DNA from: Chloroflexi bacterium HGW-Chloroflexi-2
Lineage (GTDB): Bacteria > Chloroflexota > Anaerolineae > Anaerolineales > Anaerolineaceae
Reading direction: 5' to 3'
Length of the DNA stretch: 33,989 nucleotides
Assembly (NCBI GenBank): GCA_002840735.1
Contig: PHBY01000027.1
Location: forward strand, 20,269-54,257
Position 1 is the stretch's first letter. The number at the start of each line of letters is the position of its first letter. The notes below the pieces were generated by a model. The model saw only the letters and a list, made by a program, of their open reading frames with translations, was not told the origin of the DNA and made no database searches. A program made the position numbers and the translations under genes. Positions 16,201-24,625 of the stretch are shown here, piece after piece.

Positions 16201-17942
16201 GTTTCTCCAGGTGTGTTGTAGGCAGCCAAAATATTTGTGCCGGGGGCTGCTACTTCTGGTTCTAAAATGTCTAATAATCCATATGGTCCACGTGAGCTAC
16301 CAGAAGCCAAAACATCAGCCCAAATGGTTTTGAATGCTGCTACCTGATCTGAATATGCTGATGTCATCAAAGTGTCAGTCATCAAAGCGACGATAGCTTC
16401 ACCATCTTCTTTGTCTAACATTGCAGAAGGGATAGTTGTGCCCTCAATACCAGCCATCACGATAGGCGGACCACCCGCATTGTTGTAGACTAATACGCCA
16501 ACGGCTCCCGCGGCGGTGGCATTATTGATTTTTATAGCAAAACTACAAGTTCCACGAGAAATTAACGCGATCGACCCATTAAAATAACTTGGTGTGAATG
16601 GATCACATCCATCAAAATTATCTGCTACATCATCGCCAGCCCAACGAATAGGTAAATCTACCAAATCCGTCGAGAAAGGAACACCCACACCCGGCAAAGC
16701 GATTGCTTCAAATGGAACCCCGCTGGGTTCGTAAACCTCAACAGGATATCCAAAAATGCGACCATGGGTGCTATTCGCAACTACAACTGACCAGGGTGGG
16801 GCTTTATAGACAGTGGATCCATTGGGACCACTGTTTCCAGCAGATGTTGCGGTAAGAATGCCTGCATGCATAGCATCCAGCATAGCCAACTCGACTGGGT
16901 TCTCGTAAGGGTTCACTGCCCCAGATGTTGGTCCAATTGAATAATTGAGAACATCCACACCATCCAAAATTGCTTGTTGAACCGCAGCCAAAGATGCAGC
17001 ATTTGGACACCCATCCTCGTAACAGACATCATAAGCAATGATATTTGCATGCGGAGCCATACCTGAGATTGACAGTGTAATCCCGTTATAATCCACATCC
17101 AGGTAGTTACCAGCAGTCGTTGAAGCAGTGTGTGAACCATGCGCATGAGTATCTTCACCAAAAACCGCTTCATTTGCTTGGGTATACGCATAAACACCAA
17201 CTAATTTATCATTACAGACATAATTGGTTGAGTCTGTCAAACATAGGCCTTTGTAGACTCCTTCACCAAAAGGATTCGTGTGATCATAACCATCGCCACC
17301 AATATCAGCGAATGATGGATGATCCATATTAATGCCTGTATCAAGGATACCCGCAATTAATCCTTCACCTTTTGTAAATATTCCACCAGGAGTACTGGTT
17401 CCTTCCCAGATAGTATCTACCCCTAAGAATCCAGGGCTAACATCTGTATTGATTTGCCAGAGTTCATTGGGATAGACCCCCCGAACACCAGGTAAAGTCA
17501 ACAATTGAGCTGCTTCTTCAGGGCTCATTTTGGCAGAAAATCCATTTAGTATTACATCATAGCGAAATTCAATGGCTAATTTTCTGCCTAATGTGATTTC
17601 AGCGCTCTTAATAAAACTGTCCTGTTCAGCTTTTAGAAATCGCAGATATGATACAGCTGCAGGACTATCCAATTCTAATTTTCCTTCATCTGTTCTGTCT
17701 ATGGTTCCAAACCCAGAAATCTCACCTTCTAGTGATGCAAGAGAAGGCTCTTCCAACAGGACAATGAAACTATCTGCCTTGGAAAAACTTTGAACCCAGG
17801 CTAATTCAGCTGGTTCTGGATCCCCTAAACCTTTTTCCCAGGTAACATTGCCTGTTGGTGCTGGGGTTTGAGCAATTGCTGGTGAAACCACCATCGCCAG
17901 TACTACCATTATTGCAAAGATTTTAAATAAATTTCGTTTCAT
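13281..17942 (-). CDS. Secreted subtilisin-like serine protease (S8) with PA, DUF11-like and cadherin-like domains
   Basis: The ATG at 17942 is chosen (1553 residues) because AGGGAG lies six bases upstream; an ATG five codons earlier would overlap that site. Signal peptide to about 25 (AIAQ). An I9-type propeptide spans about 55-165. The S8 catalytic triad is readable: D201 (GILDTGIN), H268 (HAHGSHTAS) and S600 (SGTSMASPHVAG). A PA domain is inserted between His and Ser (about 410-520; GTCSFAIKINNATAAGAVGVLVYNN). Further on come beta-rich domains, a DUF11-like repeat (about 1025-1090; VLTYTITVAPN...LPEGVTYV) and two cadherin-like/Big-type repeats (about 1352-1545; YTPDDDFYGIDSFTF and YTPDVGFFGTDTFTY). 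It ends in KIYLPLIFK, a tail shared with the second nuclease. Probable role: extracellular protein degradation or cell-surface processing. Confidence 0.92.
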   Translation of the reverse strand: MKRNLFKIFAIMVVLAMVVSPAIAQTPAPTGNVTWEKGLGDPEPAELAWVQSFSKADSFIVLLEEPSLASLEGEISGFGTIDRTDEGKLELDSPAAVSYLRFLKAEQDSFIKSAEITLGRKLAIEFRYDVILNGFSAKMSPEEAAQLLTLPGVRGVYPNELWQINTDVSPGFLGVDTIWEGTSTPGGIFTKGEGLIAGILDTGINMDHPSFADIGGDGYDHTNPFGEGVYKGLCLTDSTNYVCNDKLVGVYAYTQANEAVFGEDTHAHGSHTASTTAGNYLDVDYNGITLSISGMAPHANIIAYDVCYEDGCPNAASLAAVQQAILDGVDVLNYSIGPTSGAVNPYENPVELAMLDAMHAGILTATSAGNSGPNGSTVYKAPPWSVVVANSTHGRIFGYPVEVYEPSGVPFEAIALPGVGVPFSTDLVDLPIRWAGDDVADNFDGCDPFTPSYFNGSIALISRGTCSFAIKINNATAAGAVGVLVYNNAGGPPIVMAGIEGTTIPSAMLDKEDGEAIVALMTDTLMTSAYSDQVAAFKTIWADVLASGSSRGPYGLLDILEPEVAAPGTNILAAYNTPGETAPFGGVNNSYEIDLMSGTSMASPHVAGSILLMKDLFPTWTPMQIKSALTMSAFDENMLKDNGITPTDAFDDGNGRLDLTKAALVGLTMDETRDNFLDADPAEGGDVKTLNIPSYQNSQCVGECSFTRTFTAVADGSYTAVAVAPVGIEITVTPSAFDILAGDTQEVLFEIDVMAADIGTWQFASVTFDTDSTHGTGEAITDVRIPLAVKPDAGNLPALVKKNVYRDAGGVILEDLYAIEISDLTIKQSGLTEAELFEFELPVDPTNGDPFDDLSDVWYTTFDIPAGTKRVVMEILETSASDLDLFFGYGPVPSEATLWDAAATGAALEYLSWVDPIEYQWWVLVQNWGGTATPDDITLALAVVPENPSTNFEVTGPAAVPALEMFDLEVTWAIPEMEPLSAWYGWFSVGSDSASAGNIGQTEVNLYRRYDDVTKEVSADYGDEGEVLTYTITVAPNRTGADLHYVIDDVLPEGVTYVAGSLETTGTFTPATYDPVNDSINWEGTMPKIEYTYIVSDNTINPTYCDTPWGGYMDAFTEFGYPTIAGLAGDSIHWAWSGLGLGTQYYGSPIPSTPRFTSDGYVYMYGILDYWWNWEIQDFPDPTTPNGIVAEWMRDTVIVYDAATNKGVTGVTFAGGALWVVEFDDIEDFEDPNLKMDYQIWGWREVDPSIGYPDLVIAYDNVVGSWDNLGAVGLENIDATLGSKYAYNDWAPSSGDIICFDYAEAGAEPVVITFGVIVDSGLKFGDTITNNVMHTADGFGMMEETAFASFIVNDQPFADDQKLETLEETPLDITLTASDTYPGGALTWMVNDPAHGTLSGTAPELTYTPDDDFYGIDSFTFTVSDGMRTSEEATITIKVINVNDSPKAMDDSYETMQDVVLDVPAPGVLANDVDLDPTDAIFVDVKDEPMHGTLVLNQDGSFTYTPDVGFFGTDTFTYYMLGIPMPTSEYVDTATVTITVHPAGKIYLPLIFK

Positions 17943-18225
17943 TAGATTCTCCCTCATAAAAATTGAAATGATTTTCCCTATTCATTGGATACATTGATTT
18001 TATTTTCAGCGCACCTCCCTTTCTAAAGGTGAAAAATCAGAACGATTAACCGAAAAACCTCCATTGATGAAATAATCAACCATTTCAGCAACAGATTGGT
18101 TTTTCTTTGGATACAATTAATAAAACGTTTGCATTGACCAATAAGGATGAAATCCTCACACTTATAGTATAGTAATTTAAATAATTCAGTCAACCTAAAA
18201 CTTTTCTCAATTGCTTACAAATTCC

Positions 18226-19413
18226 ATGTCTGATCAAAATCTATCTTCCCAATTCCTGCTCGACCCAACCATCATCTTCCTCAATCACGGCTCCTTCGGT
18301 GCCTGCCCCAAACCGGTCTTCCAGCAATATCAAAGCTGGCAACGAAAGCTGGAGGAACAACCGGTATTGTTCCTGGGCCGGAAGTATCATGACCTCATCC
18401 GGCAGGTCATCCAACCACTGGCAGAATTTCTGGGCACATCCCCATCCAACCTGGTGTTCGTACCCAATGCCACCTACGGGGTCAATCTGATTGCTCGCTC
18501 TGTGATCCTGCAACCCGGGGATGAAATTCTGTCCAGCGATCAGGAGTATGGAGCCTGCGATTACACCTGGGAATTCATTTGCTCGAATCATGGTGCTCGT
18601 TATATACGCCAACCCCTTCCATTTCCAGCCGTTTCTGAGGATGAAATAGTTGAACTCTTCTGGCAGGGGGTTACCAACCGGACCAAATTGATCTTTCTCA
18701 GTCACATTACCTCGCCCACCGCCTTACGCTTTCCTGTGGAAGCCATCTGCCAACGTGCCCGTGAACATGGCATCCTGACATTGATCGATGGCGCGCATGC
18801 GCCTGGACAAATCCTCCTTAACCTGGATCAAATCGGTGCTGATTTCTACACCGGGAATTGCCATAAGTGGCTGCTTTCTCCCAAAGGGGCTGGATTTCTG
18901 TATGCGGCTCCCCCTGTGCAGGATTTGATCGAACCGCTGGTCGTCAGCTGGGGATACCAGACCGATCCCGCCAAATCTTCAGGTTCTCGCTTCCTGGATC
19001 TGCTCACCTGGACCGGTACGCATGACCCGGCGGCTTACCTGAGTGTGCCGGCTGCCATCCAGTTTCAACAGGAGCACCACTGGCAGCAGGTGCAACAGGA
19101 TTGTCATACCCTCATCAAGAAATACCTGCCAAAATTTTCAGCATTAACCGGCTATCCAGTTCTCTACCAGCATGACAATCAATACCAGCAGATGGCCTGC
19201 ATTGAAATCCCGCTGATGCAGAACCTTGAAATGTTTAAAACTCAACTGTACGACCAATTCCGGATTGAAATCCCCACCATCGACTGGAATCAGCGACATT
19301 TTTTGCGCATCTCGATGCAGGCTTACAACCAGGCTTCTGATCTGGATGCATTACTGGAAGCCTTAGTATACCTGATCCCTATTCATGTCAGCGTGGGGAC
19401 TGGAAAACAATGA
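18226..19413 (+). CDS. Class V aminotransferase-fold PLP enzyme (isopenicillin-N epimerase-like)
   Basis: Product of 395 residues from the ATG at 18226; an in-frame TTG five codons upstream is less likely, and neither has an obvious ribosome site. The N-terminus FLNHGSFGACPKPV (about 15-28) is typical of the isopenicillin-N epimerase-like branch. The cofactor motif LIDGAHAPGQ (about 189-198) supplies the Asp and the His region, and the Schiff-base lysine is K214 in GNCHKWLLSPKG. Class V members include cysteine desulfurases, epimerases and lyases; nothing nearby shows the substrate. There is no sign of a beta-lactam cluster, so the epimerase name should be read as a fold label only. It is convergent with the ABC-F gene, seven bases apart. 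Confidence 0.85.
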   Translation: MSDQNLSSQFLLDPTIIFLNHGSFGACPKPVFQQYQSWQRKLEEQPVLFLGRKYHDLIRQVIQPLAEFLGTSPSNLVFVPNATYGVNLIARSVILQPGDEILSSDQEYGACDYTWEFICSNHGARYIRQPLPFPAVSEDEIVELFWQGVTNRTKLIFLSHITSPTALRFPVEAICQRAREHGILTLIDGAHAPGQILLNLDQIGADFYTGNCHKWLLSPKGAGFLYAAPPVQDLIEPLVVSWGYQTDPAKSSGSRFLDLLTWTGTHDPAAYLSVPAAIQFQQEHHWQQVQQDCHTLIKKYLPKFSALTGYPVLYQHDNQYQQMACIEIPLMQNLEMFKTQLYDQFRIEIPTIDWNQRHFLRISMQAYNQASDLDALLEALVYLIPIHVSVGTGKQ

Positions 19414-19420
19414 TTTATGA

Positions 19421-21346
19421 TCAGACCCGATCCAGCTGTAAAGCCAGTTCTTCCCATAATTGCATGTGTTGTGACAGCGCTGATTGCACTTCGCTGTATT
19501 TCTTTCCCAATTGAACTACTTTTTTAGCATCAACCGGTGGATTCTGTAATTGCATTTCTATTGCTGCCAGATTGGCTTCCAACTGTGAGATTTCCTCTTC
19601 CACACGCAACATGCGTTTCTGCAGGCGTTGCAATTCATTTTTGGAAAGCCCTGTGCCTCCTTCCGATTGACCGGATTTGATCGCTATTTTCTGCGGTTCT
19701 TCCTCAACTTTTCCATTATCTCTGGTTGTTTCATTTTGCAGCCAGGCTTTATATTCGCTGTAGCCGCCCTCAAAAATCCGCAGCATCGATTGACCCGGAA
19801 CCACTTCCCAGATTTGGGTTGCCAGCGCGTCAATCAGGAAGCGGTCATGCGAAACCAGCAGAATAGTGCCGTTGAACTCAGCCAGCATGGTTTGCAGGAT
19901 CTCTTGCGATGGCAAATCCAGATGGTTGGTGGGTTCGTCCAGTAACAATAAATTAGCTCCCTGCAAAGCCAGGATGGCCAGCGCCAGCCGACCCCGTTCC
20001 CCGCCGGATAAAAATTCGACGGTCTTGAAGACATCTTCACCAGTGAAGAGGAATTTCGCCAGGTAATCCCGGATCTGGGCCGGCAACCACTGCGGGACTA
20101 CGGCACTGATTTCGTCCATCAGGCTGCGTTCGGGGATCAAGCCTTCATGTGCCTGGGCAAAATATCCAATTTTCAAGCTAGCTCCCAGCGTCACCTCACC
20201 ACGATAAGCCGGGATTTGTTCAAGGATGGTCTTAAGAAAAGTTGTTTTACCCGCGCCATTCGGACCAATGATGGCGGCACATTCCCTGCGTATCAACAAC
20301 AAATCTGGCGTGCTGAACAAGGGTCTGCCTTCATCTTCATAGCCTACCTGCAAATCCTGGGTACGTAAAACCAGCTCCCCCGAACGTCCCCCTGTATCCA
20401 GTTGCATATGCATCCTGCGCCGGGCGGTTGGTGGTGGTGTGATTTTCGATTCTTCCAGCATACGTTCCAGGCGTCTGCGGCGTCCCTTCGCCTGCCGTGT
20501 ATTCTGCCCGGCGATATTACGCCGGATATAATCTTCTTCTTTCTGGATGAATTCCTGTTGTGCTTCATATTCTGCCAGCCGTCTGGTATAACGTTCGGTT
20601 CGCTGCACCAGATAGGCACTGTAATTTCCCCGGTAGGTTTCCAAAGCAGGGGTCATCTCATAAATCGAGGTGGCCATCTGATCCAGAAAATAACGGTCGT
20701 GAGAAACGATAATGATCGCCCCCGGCCAGTCTTTAAGGAAGGATTCCAGCCACTCTACCGCAGCAATATCCAGATGATTGGTTGGTTCATCCAACAACAG
20801 CAAATCCGGCGCTTCCAGTAAAATCTTTGTCAAATAAGCCCGGGTTCGTTGCCCACCTGAAAGTTGCTGAACCGGACGCCCCTCATCCTCCGGTGAAAAC
20901 CCCAGTCCACTCAGCATCTGGTGGATGCGTGTTTCGAAGTCATATCCCCCCAGATATTCAAAGGTTTGCTGAATTTTGCCATAGGCTTCCATTATTTCTG
21001 CAGTATTCTCCTGCGAGCGGCTCATTTTTTCTTCCAGTGCTCTCAATTCCTTCTGCCGACTCAGCAGATCATCAAAAACATGCAAACACTCCTGCCATAA
21101 AGTGCGTTCAGAATGAAGTTGAGCGCGTTGGGGAAGATACCCAACCCGAACCCCTCGGGAAAACTGAATCTGACCTTCAGAAGCGCTTTCTTCTCCCACC
21201 AGAATCCGTAATAGCGTGGTCTTCCCAACGCCGTTGGGTCCAACCAGTCCAATGCGAGCGTTTTTGGATACACTGAATGAAAGCTCTGAAAAAATTTCAA
21301 CAGCGCCAAATGATTTACCCAGATTACTGACGGTCAATACAGCCAT
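19421..21346 (-). CDS. ABC-F family ATPase (Uup/YdiF-like, ribosome-associated)
   Basis: Soluble protein of 641 residues with two ABC cassettes and no membrane segments. First cassette: Walker A GPNGVGKT at 36-43, signature LSGGQRTRAYLTK near 160, Walker B LLLLDEPTNHLD near 182. A charged linker (about 240-320, with RRNIAGQNTRQAKGRRRRLER) matches the ABC-F interdomain arm. Second cassette: GPNGAGKT near 361, LSGGERGRLALAI near 440, LLLLDEPTNHLD near 463. The C-terminal about 75 residues form a coiled coil rich in Lys, Glu and Leu, as in Uup/YdiF-type members. ABC-F proteins act on the ribosome (translation rescue or antibiotic protection) rather than in transport. Probably follows the THEP1-like gene in one transcript, 78 nt apart; a TATAAT in the gap could be an internal -10. 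Confidence 0.9.
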   Translation of the reverse strand: MAVLTVSNLGKSFGAVEIFSELSFSVSKNARIGLVGPNGVGKTTLLRILVGEESASEGQIQFSRGVRVGYLPQRAQLHSERTLWQECLHVFDDLLSRQKELRALEEKMSRSQENTAEIMEAYGKIQQTFEYLGGYDFETRIHQMLSGLGFSPEDEGRPVQQLSGGQRTRAYLTKILLEAPDLLLLDEPTNHLDIAAVEWLESFLKDWPGAIIIVSHDRYFLDQMATSIYEMTPALETYRGNYSAYLVQRTERYTRRLAEYEAQQEFIQKEEDYIRRNIAGQNTRQAKGRRRRLERMLEESKITPPPTARRRMHMQLDTGGRSGELVLRTQDLQVGYEDEGRPLFSTPDLLLIRRECAAIIGPNGAGKTTFLKTILEQIPAYRGEVTLGASLKIGYFAQAHEGLIPERSLMDEISAVVPQWLPAQIRDYLAKFLFTGEDVFKTVEFLSGGERGRLALAILALQGANLLLLDEPTNHLDLPSQEILQTMLAEFNGTILLVSHDRFLIDALATQIWEVVPGQSMLRIFEGGYSEYKAWLQNETTRDNGKVEEEPQKIAIKSGQSEGGTGLSKNELQRLQKRMLRVEEEISQLEANLAAIEMQLQNPPVDAKKVVQLGKKYSEVQSALSQHMQLWEELALQLDRV

Positions 21347-21424
21347 AAATGTTGGTGATTATCCTTTGATGAATTCAGCGTTCATTATAACCGCCCAACG
21401 CTTTTCGATCATTGTTTGCAATAT

Positions 21425-22003
21425 TTATTTCCCGGATATCCATTCCTGCATTAATTCATTTGTGATGGCAGGCACCTGCTCTACTGTTTCAATCTCAATC
21501 GTACTTGCCCACGGCCAGCGGGATTGAGACATTGCAAGCAATTTGGGACGCATAACCAGGATCGCCTGCCGGTATTGCCTGGAATCGAGGGCAGGCAAGG
21601 CATTCACCCAACCCTGTTCCCGTTTCATTTCCAACGGGCCAACCTCATCCACCACCAGTAAATCGGTCGGGACTGCGTGTGCAAAGACCTGATTTCCCCA
21701 CGCTAATACCTGCGGATCAAATGTCCAATGGATCGGTTCATCTTCCAGTCCATCCGGTTTGTAATCGTGCACAGCAAGTTGGCGTATTTCCTTTGTGGAA
21801 AGATTTTCTACAGCAATGCCAATTTTTTTACCCGCTTCCATGATGGCTGGTGAACGCAATCCGCTGATCAGCCAACCAAGATCTTCAAAAGCTTTGATCA
21901 GACTGGCGCATAAGACCGTTTTACCAGCGCCAATCTCGCCACTGATGATCCAAAGATGTCCTTCAAAGTTTCTTCTGATCAAACGCTGTTTCTCCTTCTT
22001 CAT
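21425..22003 (-). CDS. THEP1-like nucleoside-triphosphatase
   Basis: Small P-loop protein of 192 residues. Walker A is SGEIGAGKT at 21-29, and DLLVVDEVGPLEM near 113-125 is the Walker B-like 'DE.GP.E' motif characteristic of the NTPase_1 (THEP1) family. The region between them (GLRSPAIMEAGKKIGIAVENL) resembles the 'R.GF...' part of THEP1 but is diverged, so a DUF2478-type or cofactor-related NTPase is an alternative. Archaeal and thermophile homologues hydrolyse several NTPs in vitro; the cellular role is not established. It is divergent from the histidine kinase gene and upstream of the ABC-F gene. Confidence 0.72.
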   Translation of the reverse strand: MKKEKQRLIRRNFEGHLWIISGEIGAGKTVLCASLIKAFEDLGWLISGLRSPAIMEAGKKIGIAVENLSTKEIRQLAVHDYKPDGLEDEPIHWTFDPQVLAWGNQVFAHAVPTDLLVVDEVGPLEMKREQGWVNALPALDSRQYRQAILVMRPKLLAMSQSRWPWASTIEIETVEQVPAITNELMQEWISGK

Positions 22004-22154
22004 TAATGAATAATCGTGCTAAACGATTAAGTAAATTATAACGTCATCCTTTTTAGTCATTGTCATTGCCGTGAAAACCGCTAACCCTGCATAAAGAATA
22101 CAAAATCGGTCAAAATCAAGTAAAATAATTCAGAAAAGAGATGCATTAACCAAA

Positions 22155-23846
22155 ATGAGTTCGATTGAATTAACCAGAGAACAACTACAGGAACGCTTGC
22201 TGGCACTCCATAGAGCCAGTTTAGAAATGATCCAGGATATTTCCCTGGAATCCTTATTGGAACGCATCGCCATTCTTGCCTGTGAACAGGCTGGAGCCCA
22301 ATATGCCGCCCTGGGTGTCAATAACGAACAGGGAAAGGTGGAGCAATTTATCCCGATTGGCATGAATGAAGCTGAAATCGAAGCCATGCCTCATCCCCCG
22401 TTGGGGTTGGGATTAATCGGCGCTTTGATGAATAAACACGAAAGCATTCGCCTTACTGATCTGACCAAAGATGCGCGCAGCAGTGGTTTTCCCAAAGGTC
22501 ATCCTCCCATGAACTCCTTTCTGGGGGTTCCTATTGTGCTGGGTGATCGCAACCTGGGACAGATCTATCTGACCAATAAACTGGATGGGCCTGAATTTAC
22601 GCCTGAAGATGAATTACTGATCGAAATGCTGGCAGCCTATGCAGCCGTAGCCATCTCAAACGCTAAAATGTACCGCGGATTAATTCAGCGCGATCGCATC
22701 CTGACCCGCAGAAATGAAAACCTGGCGCTGCTCAACGAACTCTCATCCACCCTGGCTACCTCATCTGATATCGATGAGATTCTGGAAAAAGCGCTCAATC
22801 AGATCATGGATTATCTGCAATTGGAAGTGGGGGAATTCTTCCTGATGCAGGAAGATCGTCGCAGACTGAAACGCTCCATGCACCGTGGTGAAATCGTCAA
22901 TACCATCTGGCGCACAGATTATTTCAAATTGGGTGAAGGCTTTGTTGGAGTCACCGCCAAAGATGGTTTTCCTCGTTTGCTTGATTTGCCCTTTGATGAC
23001 GAAAACAATGAACTAGACCCGGTCATATATGAAAAACAATTTCGACAGCTGGCGCTATTACCTTTGCATGGCCGCCGCGGTATTTTAGGTGTTCTGTGTG
23101 TAGGTACCTGCCATCCGCAACCATTGGATGAATTGGAAGTCCAATTTCTGGCAGCCATCAGTTCCTGGGTAGGCACTGGAATTGAGAATATGCAACTCAA
23201 CCTGCAGGGTCGCCGTCTGGCAATCCTGGAAGAACGCGAACGCATCGGGATGGATTTGCATGATGGCATTATCCAGTCTATTTACGCTGTGGGTCTTACC
23301 CTGGAACATGCCCGCCTGTTGTTGAATGAAGAACCGGATGTTGCCCGTCAGCGGATCGAACAATCGATTGTCGATCTTAACAGTGCGATCCGCGATATTC
23401 GTTCCTATATCCTCGATTTGCGCCCGCGCCAACTGCATGATGAAAGCCTGATGAATGGCATCCAGCGCCTGACGACTGAATTACGTGCCAACACCTTGCT
23501 GGAAATCAACTTACAGGGACCCAGCGATGGTTTCAAAGATCTTACCGAAGCCAATGCAGTCGCTCTCTTCCACATCTGCCAGGAAGCCATGGCAAATATT
23601 GCCAAACACGCTCATGCCCATAGTGTGAATGTAACACTCTGGAAAACACCCCAAAGAGTCCTTTTAGAAGTCAGCGACGATGGCCGTGGATTCGATTTTG
23701 AAGTTAAAAAAATGAGTATTGGCCACGGCCTGGCAAACATCCAGACCCGCGCCCGTAACGTGGGTGGCGACGTGGAATTTACCTCAGAACCGGGTCTGGG
23801 CACTACAGTGCTGGCATGGGTGCCTTATGAACGAGCCAGTGAATAG
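22155..23846 (+). CDS. GAF-GAF sensor histidine kinase, NarL/LiaS type (HisKA_3)
   Basis: Cytosolic kinase of 563 residues without a membrane segment. Two GAF domains can be made out, about 18-175 and 205-345. The HisKA_3 dimerisation domain carries the phosphoacceptor H369 in GMDLHDGIIQSIYAVGL, and the HATPase_c domain has the N-box-like ICQEAMANIAKHA near 475-487, DDGRGFD near 510 and GHGLANIQTRA near 523. Such kinases pair with NarL-type response regulators, but none lies in this window, so it is an orphan here. The GAF ligand is unknown; no haem or iron-sulfur Cys cluster stands out. Its 3' end overlaps the ubiE start by 20 nt, which suggests translational coupling. Confidence 0.9.
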   Translation: MSSIELTREQLQERLLALHRASLEMIQDISLESLLERIAILACEQAGAQYAALGVNNEQGKVEQFIPIGMNEAEIEAMPHPPLGLGLIGALMNKHESIRLTDLTKDARSSGFPKGHPPMNSFLGVPIVLGDRNLGQIYLTNKLDGPEFTPEDELLIEMLAAYAAVAISNAKMYRGLIQRDRILTRRNENLALLNELSSTLATSSDIDEILEKALNQIMDYLQLEVGEFFLMQEDRRRLKRSMHRGEIVNTIWRTDYFKLGEGFVGVTAKDGFPRLLDLPFDDENNELDPVIYEKQFRQLALLPLHGRRGILGVLCVGTCHPQPLDELEVQFLAAISSWVGTGIENMQLNLQGRRLAILEERERIGMDLHDGIIQSIYAVGLTLEHARLLLNEEPDVARQRIEQSIVDLNSAIRDIRSYILDLRPRQLHDESLMNGIQRLTTELRANTLLEINLQGPSDGFKDLTEANAVALFHICQEAMANIAKHAHAHSVNVTLWKTPQRVLLEVSDDGRGFDFEVKKMSIGHGLANIQTRARNVGGDVEFTSEPGLGTTVLAWVPYERASE

Positions 23847-24546
23847 CGAATCACAGAAAAAAGCGCAATCGGTACAATCCATGTTTTCGCGGATTGCACC
23901 ACGCTATGATTTAATGAACCGTTTGATGACCGCTGGAATGGATGTGCGCTTGCGCAAGATCGTGATCCAGCGATCCAAGCTCCCATCCGGTGGAGCGCTC
24001 CTCGATTTAGGTGCAGGCACCGGTGATCTGGCGCAGGAAGCCATCAAACAGTATCCTGGTCGGCGGATATTTGCCGCTGATTTTACCCTGGGTATGATGC
24101 AAGCCGGCCAAAAACGGTCCGGACCTAAAGTAGAATTCACCGCAGCGGATGCGCTGCAAATACCTTACGCAAATAATAGCTTTGATGCAGTAGTATCAGG
24201 ATTTCTCCTAAGAAATGTTGTTGATCTCTCGCTGGCATTACTGGAACAATGGCGTGTCCTTAAGCCAGGTGGAATCTTTGTCTCTCTGGATACCACCCGA
24301 CCTAAAAAATCCATTCTCAGTCCCTTCATCAACTTTCACACACATCAGGTTATTCCCTTTTTAGGCAAAATTCTCACCGGAGATCGGGATGCGTATGTAT
24401 ATCTGCCCACCACAACCGACAAATTCCTTTCCGCAGAGGAATTGGTCGTCTATCTGGCACGCACTGGCTTCCAAAAAATCCTTTTTCAACGTGCCATGTT
24501 CAATACGGTTGCCATCCATTGGGCACAAAAACCATCCCTAAATTAA
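23827..24546 (+). CDS. ubiE: Demethylmenaquinone methyltransferase UbiE/MenG
   Basis: Class I SAM-dependent C-methyltransferase of 239 residues catalysing the last step of menaquinone (and in some bacteria ubiquinone) synthesis. The N-terminal signature is VQSMFSRIAPRYDLMNRLMTAG (about 14-35), followed by SAM motif I LLDLGAGTGDLA near 60 and a UbiE-type motif DAVVSGFLLRNVVDL near 122. The ATG at 23827 is chosen because the frame upstream of it overlaps the kinase and has no family similarity; a GTG at 23839 is another possibility. It overlaps the histidine kinase gene by 20 nt. No other quinone-synthesis gene is in the window. Confidence 0.9.
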   Translation: MNEPVNSESQKKAQSVQSMFSRIAPRYDLMNRLMTAGMDVRLRKIVIQRSKLPSGGALLDLGAGTGDLAQEAIKQYPGRRIFAADFTLGMMQAGQKRSGPKVEFTAADALQIPYANNSFDAVVSGFLLRNVVDLSLALLEQWRVLKPGGIFVSLDTTRPKKSILSPFINFHTHQVIPFLGKILTGDRDAYVYLPTTTDKFLSAEELVVYLARTGFQKILFQRAMFNTVAIHWAQKPSLN

Positions 24547-24625
24547 GTGAAACAGTCAACTTCTCATACAGGAGCGGCTATGGTAGTATTGGGGTCACAA
24601 TAAGCGTGGAGAAAAATCAACAACC

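Noticed and set aside
18006-18083. Minus-strand 25-codon frame (MVDYFINGGFSVNRSDF...) in the leader of the protease gene
   Set aside because: The residues look protein-like, but there is no Shine-Dalgarno site, the frame is short enough to arise by chance, and nothing nearby suggests a leader peptide.
17943-18225. Possible riboswitch or promoter pair in the 283 bp between the divergent protease and class V PLP genes
   Set aside because: I looked for c-di-GMP, SAM and cobalamin-type motifs and for -35/-10 pairs at 16-18 bp on both strands. Only TTGACC with TATAGT 23 bp apart and a 5 bp hairpin (AGGAT/ATCCT) were seen, which is not enough for a call.
18226-19413. Evidence for a beta-lactam biosynthesis locus because of the isopenicillin-N epimerase-like product
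   Set aside because: No ACV synthetase, isopenicillin N synthase or related gene is near; the similarity is at the level of the class V fold.
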